From assembly GCA_964621445.1 (NCBI GenBank), contig CAZUNO010000006.1:84011-148010 (forward strand): 64,000 nt of DNA. Direction: 5' to 3'. A program made the translations under genes and the position numbers. Origin of the DNA: CAZUNO01 sp964621445 [NCBI: Candidatus Hadarchaeota archaeon] (GTDB lineage Archaea > CAYQAE01 > CAYVLA01). The notes beneath the pieces are model-generated. The model ran no database searches and had not been told where the DNA came from. It worked only from the letters and a program-made list of their open reading frames with translations. Below, one piece after another: positions 56,778 through 64,000 of the stretch; the stretch's first letter is position 1, and every line of letters begins with the position of its first letter.

Positions 56778-59060
56778 ATGAATGGAGATGAAGAGCATCT
56801 CCCGGAGGACTTCTATCCCGAGCCCTCGGAAGAAGTGGAGACCTCCCTGGATTCTCTGATAGAAAAGGGAGAGGAGATAATTTCCAGGTCCATGGCCGAC
56901 ATAGATTCAAAGGGCAATTATGGCCGGATTTGGGTTTTCCTCACTAAGAAGCATCTCATGGTAATAGAAGATGATGGTGAGATAAAGTACAATTTGCAAA
57001 TGGCCAACCTCCAGATGGTCGAAATCAGGGACTTTGTGGGAAATGGGCTTCTAACAGTCCTGGACAATGAGGAGAAAAGGATAGACGTAGTTCGATTTTC
57101 CAGAACCAGATCCAAGGGATTCCTGGACCTGGCGGGAAAGGTGGCCGAGGTCCTAAGGTCTAATGGAAATGCTAAGGATCAGGAAGATAGGGAAAAGGGA
57201 CTTAAGGTCGAAGGGGATGCAGGAGAGGAGGCGCGGCGCTGCCCCAAATGTGGTCGTCCTCTTCCCAAGAGATCCGATATCTGTCCCCACTGCGTAGAGA
57301 AACGACGGGTATTTAGGAGGTTACTGAAATTCGTTCGACCCTATTGGATCCCGGTTACTGTGAGCTTCATTCTCACCGTCTTCATCTCCCTGGCAAACCT
57401 GGTTCCGGCCATACTCCTCAGGGACCTAATAGATGGTTTAGTTGACATGAGGGGTGGGGATGCCTCCGCCGCGAGTCAATTTTTAGGACAACTGGCCTTG
57501 TTCTTGGGTATAGTGTACGCGACCTCCGCGGTGGCAAAGGCGGGGCGTCGATATCTGAATGGATGGTTGGGAGAAAAAATAACCTTCGATATCAGGAAGG
57601 CCATGTACCGTTATCTTCAGATGCTTTCTCTCAGGTTCTACGACCGCAAGAGAACTGGCGAGTTGATCTCAAGGGTCAAGAAGGATAGCTCCAACATAAG
57701 GGCCTTTCTAATACAGGGCAGCCAGAAACTACTAGTTGATATGGTGACCATGGTTGCTATATCCGCCATTCTTTTTTCCATAGAGCCCAGGATAGCGGCG
57801 GTTTCGCTTTTGCCGGTCCCCATCCTGGCCCTGGGAACATCTCTTTTTGCCAAAAAGATACACCGCATCTATCATAGGGTATGGCGTTCATGGGCCAAGA
57901 TGAGTTCGGTACTTGCCGATACAATTCCGGGCATCTTGGTGGTAAAGGCATTCGCACAGGAGGATAGGGAAGTCAACAAGTTCGAGGATAGCACCGATAG
58001 TTTTGTATCCGCCAAGATAAGAACCCATAAACTGAAGTCTCTATTCTTCCCGGCCATGGGACTTCTCATGTACATGGGAAGCGTTATCGTCTATTGGTGG
58101 GGGGGTATTCTAAGCGTCAAGGAGACCATTACCATAGGGACGCTTACGTTATTCGTCTCCTATCTCTGGAGATTCTACCAGCCGGTTCAAAGACTGAGTC
58201 AGATAACGGATCAGATTGAGAAGGCTTCCACTGCCGGAGAGCGGATATATGAAGTGCTGGATACCACCCCCGAGGTTCGTGATGCAAATGATTCGGTTAA
58301 GATGGAGGACATGAAGGGAGCAATCTCGTTTGAGGACGTGTCCTTTTCATACAATAATGAGAGCAGAGTTCTGGAGGGCATTAACCTTGAGGTGGAGCCG
58401 GGAGAGATGGTTGGCCTCGCCGGTCCCAGCGGTTCGGGCAAGTCGACTCTGGTTAAATTGATATCCAGATTCTATGACCCCGACGAGGGAAAGGTTAGCA
58501 TCGATGGCGTTGATGTGAGGAAGATCAAGCAGAGATCACTACGAGAGCGAATAGGTGTCGTCCTTCAGGAACCCTTCCTGTTCCATGGGTCCATAGCGGA
58601 AAACATCTCCTATGCACGTCCAAAGGCAAGCAGAGAGGAGATCATTCAAGCGTCCAAAGCGGCAAATGCACATTCATTCATAATGCGCCTTCCCGAGGGT
58701 TATGACACCCAGGTTGGTGAGCGCGGGGCTCGACTATCCGGCGGGGAGAAGCAGAGGATATCCATCGCCCGGGCAATAATTAACAAGCCCTCGATAATCG
58801 TGTTGGATGAGGCAACCTCCTCTGTTGACACGGCAACGGAGAGATCAATTCAGGAGGCACTGGAGAGGCTAATCGAGGGCAGGACCACAATTGCCATCGC
58901 ACATAGACTATCCACCTTGAGAAATGCCGATAAGCTCATCATCATGGAGGATGGCAAGATCGTGGAACGCGGGAAACACGAGGAGCTGCTTGAAAAGGAC
59001 GGGGTCTATGCTAATCTGGTTAGGATGCAGGGCGAATTGGCAAAGGCTAATGCTGTGTGA
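56778..59060 (+). CDS. ABC exporter with N-terminal PH-like domain and zinc ribbon
   Basis: A 760-residue half-transporter. Residues about 30-130 form a beta-rich PH-like domain (R-I-W-V-F-L-T-K-K-H-L-M-V-I-E-D); a zinc ribbon C-P-K-C-G-R-P ... C-P-H-C follows at about 156-174; then six transmembrane helices (about 195-470) and the nucleotide-binding domain with Walker A G-P-S-G-S-G-K-S-T, Q-loop V-L-Q-E-P, signature L-S-G-G-E-K-Q and Walker B I-I-V-L-D-E-A-T-S. It would work as a homodimer exporting lipid or drug-like substrates. ATGs at 56775 and 56778 are both possible after the AGGTGG site. Confidence 0.92.
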   Translation: MNGDEEHLPEDFYPEPSEEVETSLDSLIEKGEEIISRSMADIDSKGNYGRIWVFLTKKHLMVIEDDGEIKYNLQMANLQMVEIRDFVGNGLLTVLDNEEKRIDVVRFSRTRSKGFLDLAGKVAEVLRSNGNAKDQEDREKGLKVEGDAGEEARRCPKCGRPLPKRSDICPHCVEKRRVFRRLLKFVRPYWIPVTVSFILTVFISLANLVPAILLRDLIDGLVDMRGGDASAASQFLGQLALFLGIVYATSAVAKAGRRYLNGWLGEKITFDIRKAMYRYLQMLSLRFYDRKRTGELISRVKKDSSNIRAFLIQGSQKLLVDMVTMVAISAILFSIEPRIAAVSLLPVPILALGTSLFAKKIHRIYHRVWRSWAKMSSVLADTIPGILVVKAFAQEDREVNKFEDSTDSFVSAKIRTHKLKSLFFPAMGLLMYMGSVIVYWWGGILSVKETITIGTLTLFVSYLWRFYQPVQRLSQITDQIEKASTAGERIYEVLDTTPEVRDANDSVKMEDMKGAISFEDVSFSYNNESRVLEGINLEVEPGEMVGLAGPSGSGKSTLVKLISRFYDPDEGKVSIDGVDVRKIKQRSLRERIGVVLQEPFLFHGSIAENISYARPKASREEIIQASKAANAHSFIMRLPEGYDTQVGERGARLSGGEKQRISIARAIINKPSIIVLDEATSSVDTATERSIQEALERLIEGRTTIAIAHRLSTLRNADKLIIMEDGKIVERGKHEELLEKDGVYANLVRMQGELAKANAV

Positions 59061-59085
59061 AATAGGATAACTCTTTCACTGGATT

Positions 59086-59250
59086 TTAGATTCTGTTGCG
59101 GATGTTTCGTATTATTGCCTGGCAGTACTGAGGTAGGTCACCGGGGGTGGCGCGAGGTTACCATATTTCCGTCAACTACTACGGGTTCATCCTTGTAGTT
59201 TGCAGCAGCATTTTCCAGATCATCCCAATGTGAGGATCCATCAATGGCGG
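59086..59250 (-). pseudogene. C-terminal remnant of a DJ-1/PfpI-family gene
   Basis: The minus strand encodes H-W-D-D-L-E-N-A-A-A-N-Y-K-D-E-P, then V-V-V-D-G-N-M-V-T-S-R-H, the late strand of PfpI proteins, and after a one-base shift P-G-D-L-P-Q-Y-C-Q-A-I-I-R-N-I to TAA at 59086. Relatives read V-V-V-D-G-N-L-V-T-S-R ... D-L-P-A-F at this point. The N-terminal part with the catalytic Cys is absent, so only debris remains. Confidence 0.55.
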
Positions 59251-59295
59251 GTGAAACCGCATGTTTTTTAATGTGGAAAGCGAAAAGGCGAGATA

Positions 59296-59616
59296 ATGAC
59301 TGACCCAGATCCAGATGAGATGGAGGATCGTCTGACCGTTGAGGATGATGAGGCCGAAGAGGTACTAAGGAACTTTCTACATCATTATATCGAGCAAAAA
59401 GTCGGCACTCACGAGGATGTCAACGTGGAGGAGATATTGGGCCGTATTGACGATCCTGATCTGATTGATTCCCTCGCCTGGGGACGTGAGATGTCCAGAG
59501 TGCGACAGACGTTAAAGGGCTTTTCAAAGGATGTCCTGGTGGACATCATCTCCGAGGAGATGGAGGCAGAGGGTCTGTTGGATTCAGAGGAAACTAGAAC
59601 CGCTTTAAGAATCTAG
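59296..59616 (+). CDS. Small acidic hypothetical protein
   Basis: A 106-residue, strongly acidic protein (D-P-D-P-D-E-M-E-D-R near the start). It is predicted all-helical, with a middle H-H-Y-I-E-Q-K-V-G and D-L-I-D-S-L-A-W-G-R. No family is recognised. It stands between a dead PfpI gene and a dead LigD-polymerase gene. ATG 59296 has AAGGCGAG-type purines upstream. Whether it belongs with the repair genes is unknown. Confidence 0.45.
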   Translation: MTDPDPDEMEDRLTVEDDEAEEVLRNFLHHYIEQKVGTHEDVNVEEILGRIDDPDLIDSLAWGREMSRVRQTLKGFSKDVLVDIISEEMEAEGLLDSEETRTALRI

Positions 59617-59660
59617 GAGGCTTAGTAAAAACCTGTGCACCGGACACGGACTTGATTTGA

Positions 59661-60441
59661 GTGAGGGTAGGATCGAAGGAGATTTAGATTTCCAACTGGG
59701 ATAATGTTCTTTTTCCTGAAGCCGGGATAACCAAGGGTGACGTCCTAGAGTATTACCGCGACATATCGGTTCACATCCTTCCCCATCTAAGGAACCGGCC
59801 ATTGAGCATGCACAGGTTTCCGGATGGCCTGGCAGGGGAGGATTTTTACCCAAAAAAGAAGCCTGATCATTTCCCGGAGTGGATAACCGAGATTGAGGTC
59901 CACAAGATTATCGTCCCGATAGAATCGTTTTCGACCTGAACCCGCCTGAGGAGGAGTTCGACGATGTGGTGTTTGGCGCGTTTCGTGTGAAGGAATTGCT
60001 GGAGGAGGACGATCCCCCTGGTTATGACTACCGGATCCCAGGGAGTACACGTCACGGTTCCAGTTAGAGGAGAGGTTTCCTATGAGGAGTCACGTACTTT
60101 CGACCAAAAAACTGCAAATATTCTGGCGGAAAAGCATGAGGATCGTCTAACCGTGGAGCAGAGAAAGGATAGAAGGAAGGATCGGGTCTTTATCGATACC
60201 TACCGCAACTCGTATGCACAGACCTTTAGTGGCGCCCTACTCGCTTAGAGCTAGGGAGGGAGCTCCCGTGGCAACCCCGCTAGAATGGAAGGAGCTTAAG
60301 GGGAATTTTCGTCCCAGGAAATATAAATTGAAAAACATATTTCGGAGAATAACACAGAAGAAGAATCCCTGGGAGGACATAGACAGGATATTCGTAACTC
60401 TGGATATCGCGGATGAGCTACCTGATTCTAATGAGGTATAA
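59661..60441 (+). pseudogene. Broken LigD-type polymerase (PolDom/primase) gene
   Basis: Successive plus-strand frames carry the LigD polymerase domain in order: N-V-L-F-P-E-A-G-I-T-K-G-D-V-L-E-Y-Y-R-D-I, L-R-N-R-P-L-S-M-H-R-F-P-D-G, P-D-H-F-P-E-W-I; then in another frame I-V-F-D-L-N-P-P; then M-T-T-G-S-Q-G-V-H-V-T-V-P, D-R-L-T-V-E-Q-R-K and F-I-D-T-Y-R-N-S-Y-A-Q-T; then A-P-Y-S-L-R-A-R-E-G-A-P-V-A-T-P-L-E-W. There is an in-frame TAG at 59685, a deletion of some 40 codons near 59910 (between P-E-W-I-T and F-D-L), and shifts near 60020 and 60230. The catalytic F-D-L-D-P is F-D-L-N-P. The domain fills DNA ends in Ku-dependent joining; Ku lies nearby. Confidence 0.85.
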
Positions 60442-60501
60442 CCTTGTATGACTCCAGCGTCATATAGGATTAAGAAAGAAAAAAGAAAATGTAGATGCTC
60501 C

Positions 60502-61170
60502 CTATTCGGGGGCCACTACCAGGGTTTCCTCCACATCGACGACGCCTGAGGTGAATTCGGCGGAGTCAAGGGCCATGCGGTAGGATGCCCAGTCTGGAAC
60601 GCTTCCCGTCAGTGTTACCTTCCCGTCCACTACCTCCACGTCAACCGAACCTGCATCCGGGCCAAGCCTTCGCTCCAGGGCATCAGTGATGTCCTGGGCA
60701 ATGGATTCGTCGACGTAATCATCGGTGGGCACGACCGCTATGTTGTTGATAACCTCGAGCACGCCCAGGGTCTCGTATGCTATGTTCTCTATTTTGGTCT
60801 TCTTCCAATAGACGTCTATGGTTCCCTCCAGGGTGACAACGCCCGAATCTGCATCTATGTCGACCTTTGATGACTGAATGGTGGTATCCCATACTAGCCG
60901 CTGATCCAGGTGGTCGGCTATCTTTTCGTCCTCGGGTATCACTATCTCCTCAGGGTGTTCGATCTCTATCTGGTTAATGACATCGGTAACGTCCCTGGCT
61001 AGCCAAGCATCGGCTTCTGCAGCGTCCACCGCGTTCCTGTCGGGGACGGTCCCCGAAAGGGTTACCACCGTTCCTTTGACATCCACCTTTATGTCCGAGG
61101 CATCGACGCGGTTATCCCAGTAAATTTCGTCCACTACTCTTTTCTTAATATCTTCCTCCAATACAATCAC
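60502..61170 (-). CDS. Triple BON-domain protein
   Basis: The 222-residue protein is made of three BON domains in tandem (about residues 4-70, 75-145 and 152-222), each with a helix, V-x-V-x-x-G-x-V-T-L-x-G-x-V-type hairpin and D-V-x-N-I-like end: V-D-V-K-G-T-V-V-T-L-S-G-T-V, I-D-A-D-S-G-V-V-T-L-E-G-T-I and V-E-V-V-D-G-K-V-T-L-T-G-S-V. There is no signal peptide, so it is cytoplasmic, unlike bacterial OsmY. BON domains bind lipids or other hydrophobic surfaces and occur in stress proteins. The gene is between a dead LigD-polymerase and the small membrane gene. Confidence 0.88.
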   Translation of the reverse strand: MIVLEEDIKKRVVDEIYWDNRVDASDIKVDVKGTVVTLSGTVPDRNAVDAAEADAWLARDVTDVINQIEIEHPEEIVIPEDEKIADHLDQRLVWDTTIQSSKVDIDADSGVVTLEGTIDVYWKKTKIENIAYETLGVLEVINNIAVVPTDDYVDESIAQDITDALERRLGPDAGSVDVEVVDGKVTLTGSVPDWASYRMALDSAEFTSGVVDVEETLVVAPE

Positions 61171-61296
61171 TATCTGGAATTGATTCGGAATTCAATTATA
61201 AAGTCAGGGATTGATAATGGAGTTGACAGAAATCGCATCCGATTTTCACTGGACTAATGAGGTTAATGTCTATTTTGGATGAGGATATGAAAAAGA

Positions 61297-61680
61297 ATGG
61301 AGGGAGGAAGACAGGACCAAAAACCACCCGGATTCATTTACTCAATCCTATCATCGGTACTAGTGATTTTGAATGCGATAGCAATATGGGTAGATGAGGA
61401 GATTATCGATTACCTTTTTGCTCCTCTAAAATACCTAATTGGAATGGAACTTCTTCTTAACTTAGTTCCGATCTGTTTCACCCTCGCGCTCATAATCCTT
61501 GCAAGTGGACTGGCCTTGAGGATAATGCCTAGGCAACATCTTAGAATTGGGGTTTTATTGATTGCCTGCTCCTTATTCTGTCTTCTAATTGGGGGTGGTT
61601 TCGTTTTCGGTTCTGGCTTTGGCATAAGGGCAGGCGTGGCAGCTTTAAGACATACAAGGAAGGATCGGGGAATGGGTTAG
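61297..61680 (+). CDS. Small membrane protein with three helices
   Basis: A 127-residue protein with hydrophobic helices at about 14-31, 47-74 and 85-112, the last glycine-rich (I-G-G-G-F-V-F-G-S-G-F-G), and a basic end. It resembles DUF4064-type small membrane proteins but I cannot assign it. It is convergent with Ku across 11 bases. Confidence 0.5.
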   Translation: MEGGRQDQKPPGFIYSILSSVLVILNAIAIWVDEEIIDYLFAPLKYLIGMELLLNLVPICFTLALIILASGLALRIMPRQHLRIGVLLIACSLFCLLIGGGFVFGSGFGIRAGVAALRHTRKDRGMG

Positions 61681-61691
61681 AGTTCAGTTGG

Positions 61692-62474
61692 TCATTCAGG
61701 GGTGCGCGCCTTGGCGGTTTTCACGCTCTTCTTAAGCGCCTCAACCAGGTTTTCAGGTTCCTCCTCCTCTTCCTCAACCCTCTTTTCAACTTCTATCCCG
61801 CTTATATTAGCCTGTATGATGTTCTTGAGCGCCTTTCTGTATTGGTCTTCGATCTCTTCGGATTCGAACTCCTCGGTCATTGAGTCAATTAGGTCCTCGG
61901 CCATGCGTAGTTCATTAGATCTTACCTCGATGCTCCCCAAATGGGTGGTGGCCCCCTCCATTGAACGTATCTCGTCGGGGTAATACATGGTCTCCAGCAA
62001 TATTCCCTTCTGGTAATGCCTGAGACAGCATAGGTGTTGCTTGGTCCTCATCACTATCTTGGCGAGGGCGACTTTGTCGGTGTTTTGCATTACCCTGGTC
62101 AATAGTGCGTAGGCCTTTTCGGCGCCCTGTTGTGGTGATAGGTAGTAGGACTTATTGAAGAAAATGGGATCTATCTCCCCTAGATGCAGGAACTGGATGA
62201 TGTCAATATTTTCCGGGTTTGGTAGATCGATGGCCTCCAGATCCTCGTCCTCTATGACCACCCAGTTTCCCTTCTCATATTCATACCCCCTGGAAACGTG
62301 CTCCCAGGGCACTACCTCTTCACACTGAGGGCAGTATCTTTGGTACTTCAGGGGGGTCTTGCACTGGTCATGAATATAATTGAATGATATGGACTTTGAT
62401 TCGGTGGCCTTGAACATATTTACCGGTATGGTTACAAGGCCAAAGCTTATGTGACCGGACCAGACTGTCTGCAT
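61692..62474 (-). CDS. ku: Ku protein (prokaryotic-type non-homologous end joining)
   Basis: DNA-end-binding homodimer that recruits ligase and polymerase to double-strand breaks. The 260-residue chain starts W-S-G-H-I-S-F-G-L-V-T-I-P-V-N-M, has C-P-Q-C-E-E-V-V-P near residue 40, Y-E-Y-E-K-G-N-W-V near 57 and L-L-T-R-V-M-Q near 118-ff, with the C-terminal Glu-rich tail. Nothing in it looks broken. ATG 62474 gives the family N terminus; ATG 62501 adds nine residues. Only some archaea have Ku. The LigD-type polymerase gene 1.2 kb away is dead, and no ATP-dependent NHEJ ligase is seen in the window. Confidence 0.94.
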   Translation of the reverse strand: MQTVWSGHISFGLVTIPVNMFKATESKSISFNYIHDQCKTPLKYQRYCPQCEEVVPWEHVSRGYEYEKGNWVVIEDEDLEAIDLPNPENIDIIQFLHLGEIDPIFFNKSYYLSPQQGAEKAYALLTRVMQNTDKVALAKIVMRTKQHLCCLRHYQKGILLETMYYPDEIRSMEGATTHLGSIEVRSNELRMAEDLIDSMTEEFESEEIEDQYRKALKNIIQANISGIEVEKRVEEEEEEPENLVEALKKSVKTAKARTPE

Positions 62475-62695
62475 CTTGATCGAGGCCTGGCTTGGGTTCA
62501 ACTGATATTAATTGTTGTTAACATCTTGTCTGATTGCCGAAGGCGGGTATTGTGTATAGATCTAGGGAATAATCTATCCGAGACCCTACCTAATCTAGAT
62601 TTTTCCAAACTGCGAGATAATGGAGGGGAAGGGAATAATACGCTGGATTAATAAACCCGTTCCGAGGGTTCATAGGCTAAAAGGCCGGTTTTTAT

Positions 62696-64000
62696 ATGGA
62701 AGGGAAACTCGATATCGCCGAGGAGGCCTCGTTAGTACTCTGTGGGGCTGCTGGACAGGGACTAAAGACAGTGGAGAATCTATTGACCAAGGTTCTCAAA
62801 TCGAGTGGGTATAATATATTCGCGACAAAGGAGTTCATGTCCCGAATAAGGGGGGGAACAAATTCAACATCCATTAGGGTGTCCTCAACCCCTGTGAGAG
62901 GTTACTGCGATAGAATCGACCTATTGGTGCCTCTTAGTAAAGGGGGGATCAAACACGTCAAAAGCAGGATGTCGGAAGCCACCATGGTGATGGGCGAGGA
63001 GGAGGTGATTTTCCCTGAAATCCAGAGGGAGAGGGGATTGGTGATCCCCCTCACGGAGATAGCAGAGGATGTAGGGGGAAAGATCTACGCCAATACGGTG
63101 GCTGCCTCCAGCATTTCCGCCCTATTTGGCGTGAAATTCGAGGTCCTGAGCCATATCTTGAAAGAGGAATTTTCCGAAAAGGGAAAAGAAATAGTGGATA
63201 AGAATCTTGAGGCGGCCGAGAAGGGGTTCGAAGCAGGATCCGATCTGGTTAAGGAAGGAAAGGTCAGGATAAAGATAGAGAGAGGCAAGGGGATTGAGGA
63301 TCAAATACTGCTGAATGGAACCCAGGCTGTCGCTCTGGGCTCACTGGCCGGGGGTTGCAACTTCGTTTCCTTCTATCCAATGACTCCGGGAACCGGGGTG
63401 CCAACCTTCATCGCACAGCACTCACAGGACCTGGGATTATTGGTTGAGCAGGCCGAGGATGAAATCTCCGCCGTTAACATGTCTATAGGTGCCTGGTATG
63501 CCGGGGCCAGGGGGATGGTTTCCACCTCCGGAGGAGGCTTCGCCCTCATGGTGGAGGGTCTAAGCCTCAGTGGCATCCTGGAGACCCCGGTGGTTATTCA
63601 TCTGGCACAGCGTCCGGGACCGGGAACCGGGCTGCCAACCAGGACCGAGCAGGGAGATCTGCTCTTTTCGGTGTACACGGCTCATGGAGAGTTTCCCAGG
63701 GTCATCTATACGCCCGGTTCCGTGGAGGAGGCATTTGAGCTATCCTACAGAGCATTTCAGGTAGCCGACAGGTATCAAGTTCCGGTAATCATTCTCACCG
63801 ATCAATACCTGGTTGATTCCTATTACAACCTCCCCGATCTGGAGCTGGATGACAAAGAGCCTGAAAACCATTACCTGGAGACAGGGGAGGATTACAGGCG
63901 GTATGATCTGACCGAGGACGGAGTTTCTCCCAGAGGCGTTCCAGGAGTGGGGAGAGGCCTGGTTGTAGTGGACAGCGACGAGCATGATGAGGAGGGTCAC
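62696..64000 (+). CDS. korA: 2-oxoacid:ferredoxin oxidoreductase, fused gamma-alpha subunit (3' end outside window)
   Basis: The frame runs from ATG 62696 to the right edge (435 codons visible). Residues about 10-190 are the gamma part ([13 protein letters not shown] ... R-I-R-G-G-T-N, and I-Y-A-N-T-V-A-A), and from about 200 the alpha part ([36 protein letters not shown]). This fused arrangement belongs to KorA-type 2-oxoglutarate or general 2-oxoacid enzymes, which oxidise 2-oxoacids to acyl-CoA and reduce ferredoxin with thiamine diphosphate bound by the beta subunit, expected downstream. The exact substrate is not fixed by this part. Confidence 0.93.
   Translation, partial: MEGKLDIAEEASLVLCGAAGQGLKTVENLLTKVLKSSGYNIFATKEFMSRIRGGTNSTSIRVSSTPVRGYCDRIDLLVPLSKGGIKHVKSRMSEATMVMGEEEVIFPEIQRERGLVIPLTEIAEDVGGKIYANTVAASSISALFGVKFEVLSHILKEEFSEKGKEIVDKNLEAAEKGFEAGSDLVKEGKVRIKIERGKGIEDQILLNGTQAVALGSLAGGCNFVSFYPMTPGTGVPTFIAQHSQDLGLLVEQAEDEISAVNMSIGAWYAGARGMVSTSGGGFALMVEGLSLSGILETPVVIHLAQRPGPGTGLPTRTEQGDLLFSVYTAHGEFPRVIYTPGSVEEAFELSYRAFQVADRYQVPVIILTDQYLVDSYYNLPDLELDDKEPENHYLETGEDYRRYDLTEDGVSPRGVPGVGRGLVVVDSDEHDEEGH

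Overview
The window is archaeal chromosome. It carries the split RNA polymerase genes (rpoA1/rpoA2, Rpb5-type rpoH, ferredoxin-type rpoD), aIF1A, aRF1, EF-2, EF-1A, archaeal ribosomal proteins, intron-containing tRNAs and TATA boxes about 25-30 bases before start codons. Both leaderless-looking starts and GGAGG/GAGGTG ribosome sites occur. I read it as a mesophilic or moderately thermophilic anaerobic heterotroph of the euryarchaeal (perhaps Thermoplasmatota-like) side; the sequence alone does not fix the lineage.

Layout. 1-9 kb: a glycan/sugar block (URO-D-like protein cut by the left edge, fucose-isomerase-like protein, DUF993 aldolase-like protein, GH78 rhamnosidase) with broken secreted-protein genes between. 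9-21 kb: housekeeping genes: tRNA-Val, an ACT-domain regulator, argG, and a minus-strand run of argS, prf1 and rpoH, then VWA protein, MoxR ATPase, NOG1 GTPase and a DUF504 protein, followed by an M24 peptidase. 21-34.6 kb: tRNA-Lys and the large information-processing cluster rpoB-rpoA1-rpoA2-rpl30e-nusA-aIF1A-rps12-rps7-EF2-EF1A-rps10, ending in a T-rich terminator and tRNA-Ser. 34.7-45 kb: a second sugar block (DUF4838-like and GH20-like glycosidases, a membrane-anchored GATase-like protein, flavodoxin-fold reductase, sugar isomerase/epimerase, cupin) plus a broken RDD gene. 45-47.5 kb: rps13-rps4-rps11-rpoD-tRNA-Leu. 47.5-56.4 kb: accessory DNA with a dead aspartate-racemase-like gene, a zinc-ribbon remnant, a large surface protein, a sialidase chimera, a membrane KaiC-like protein and a UbiA prenyltransferase. 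56.4-64 kb: an ABC exporter, a decayed LigD-type polymerase domain, a triple-BON protein, an intact Ku gene and a gamma-alpha fused 2-oxoacid:ferredoxin oxidoreductase running off the right edge.

The most notable points are: (a) RpoH has a 100-residue N-terminal domain that reads like the eukaryotic Rpb5 jaw, whereas archaeal RpoH normally has only the C-terminal part; (b) Ku is intact, but its usual partner, the LigD polymerase domain 1.2 kb away, is shattered by frameshifts, a stop and a deletion; (c) two tRNA genes carry short introns at non-canonical sites, one in the anticodon stem and one in the anticodon; (d) accessory blocks hold many broken genes while the housekeeping genes are intact, so the breakage looks biological rather than a general sequencing artefact.
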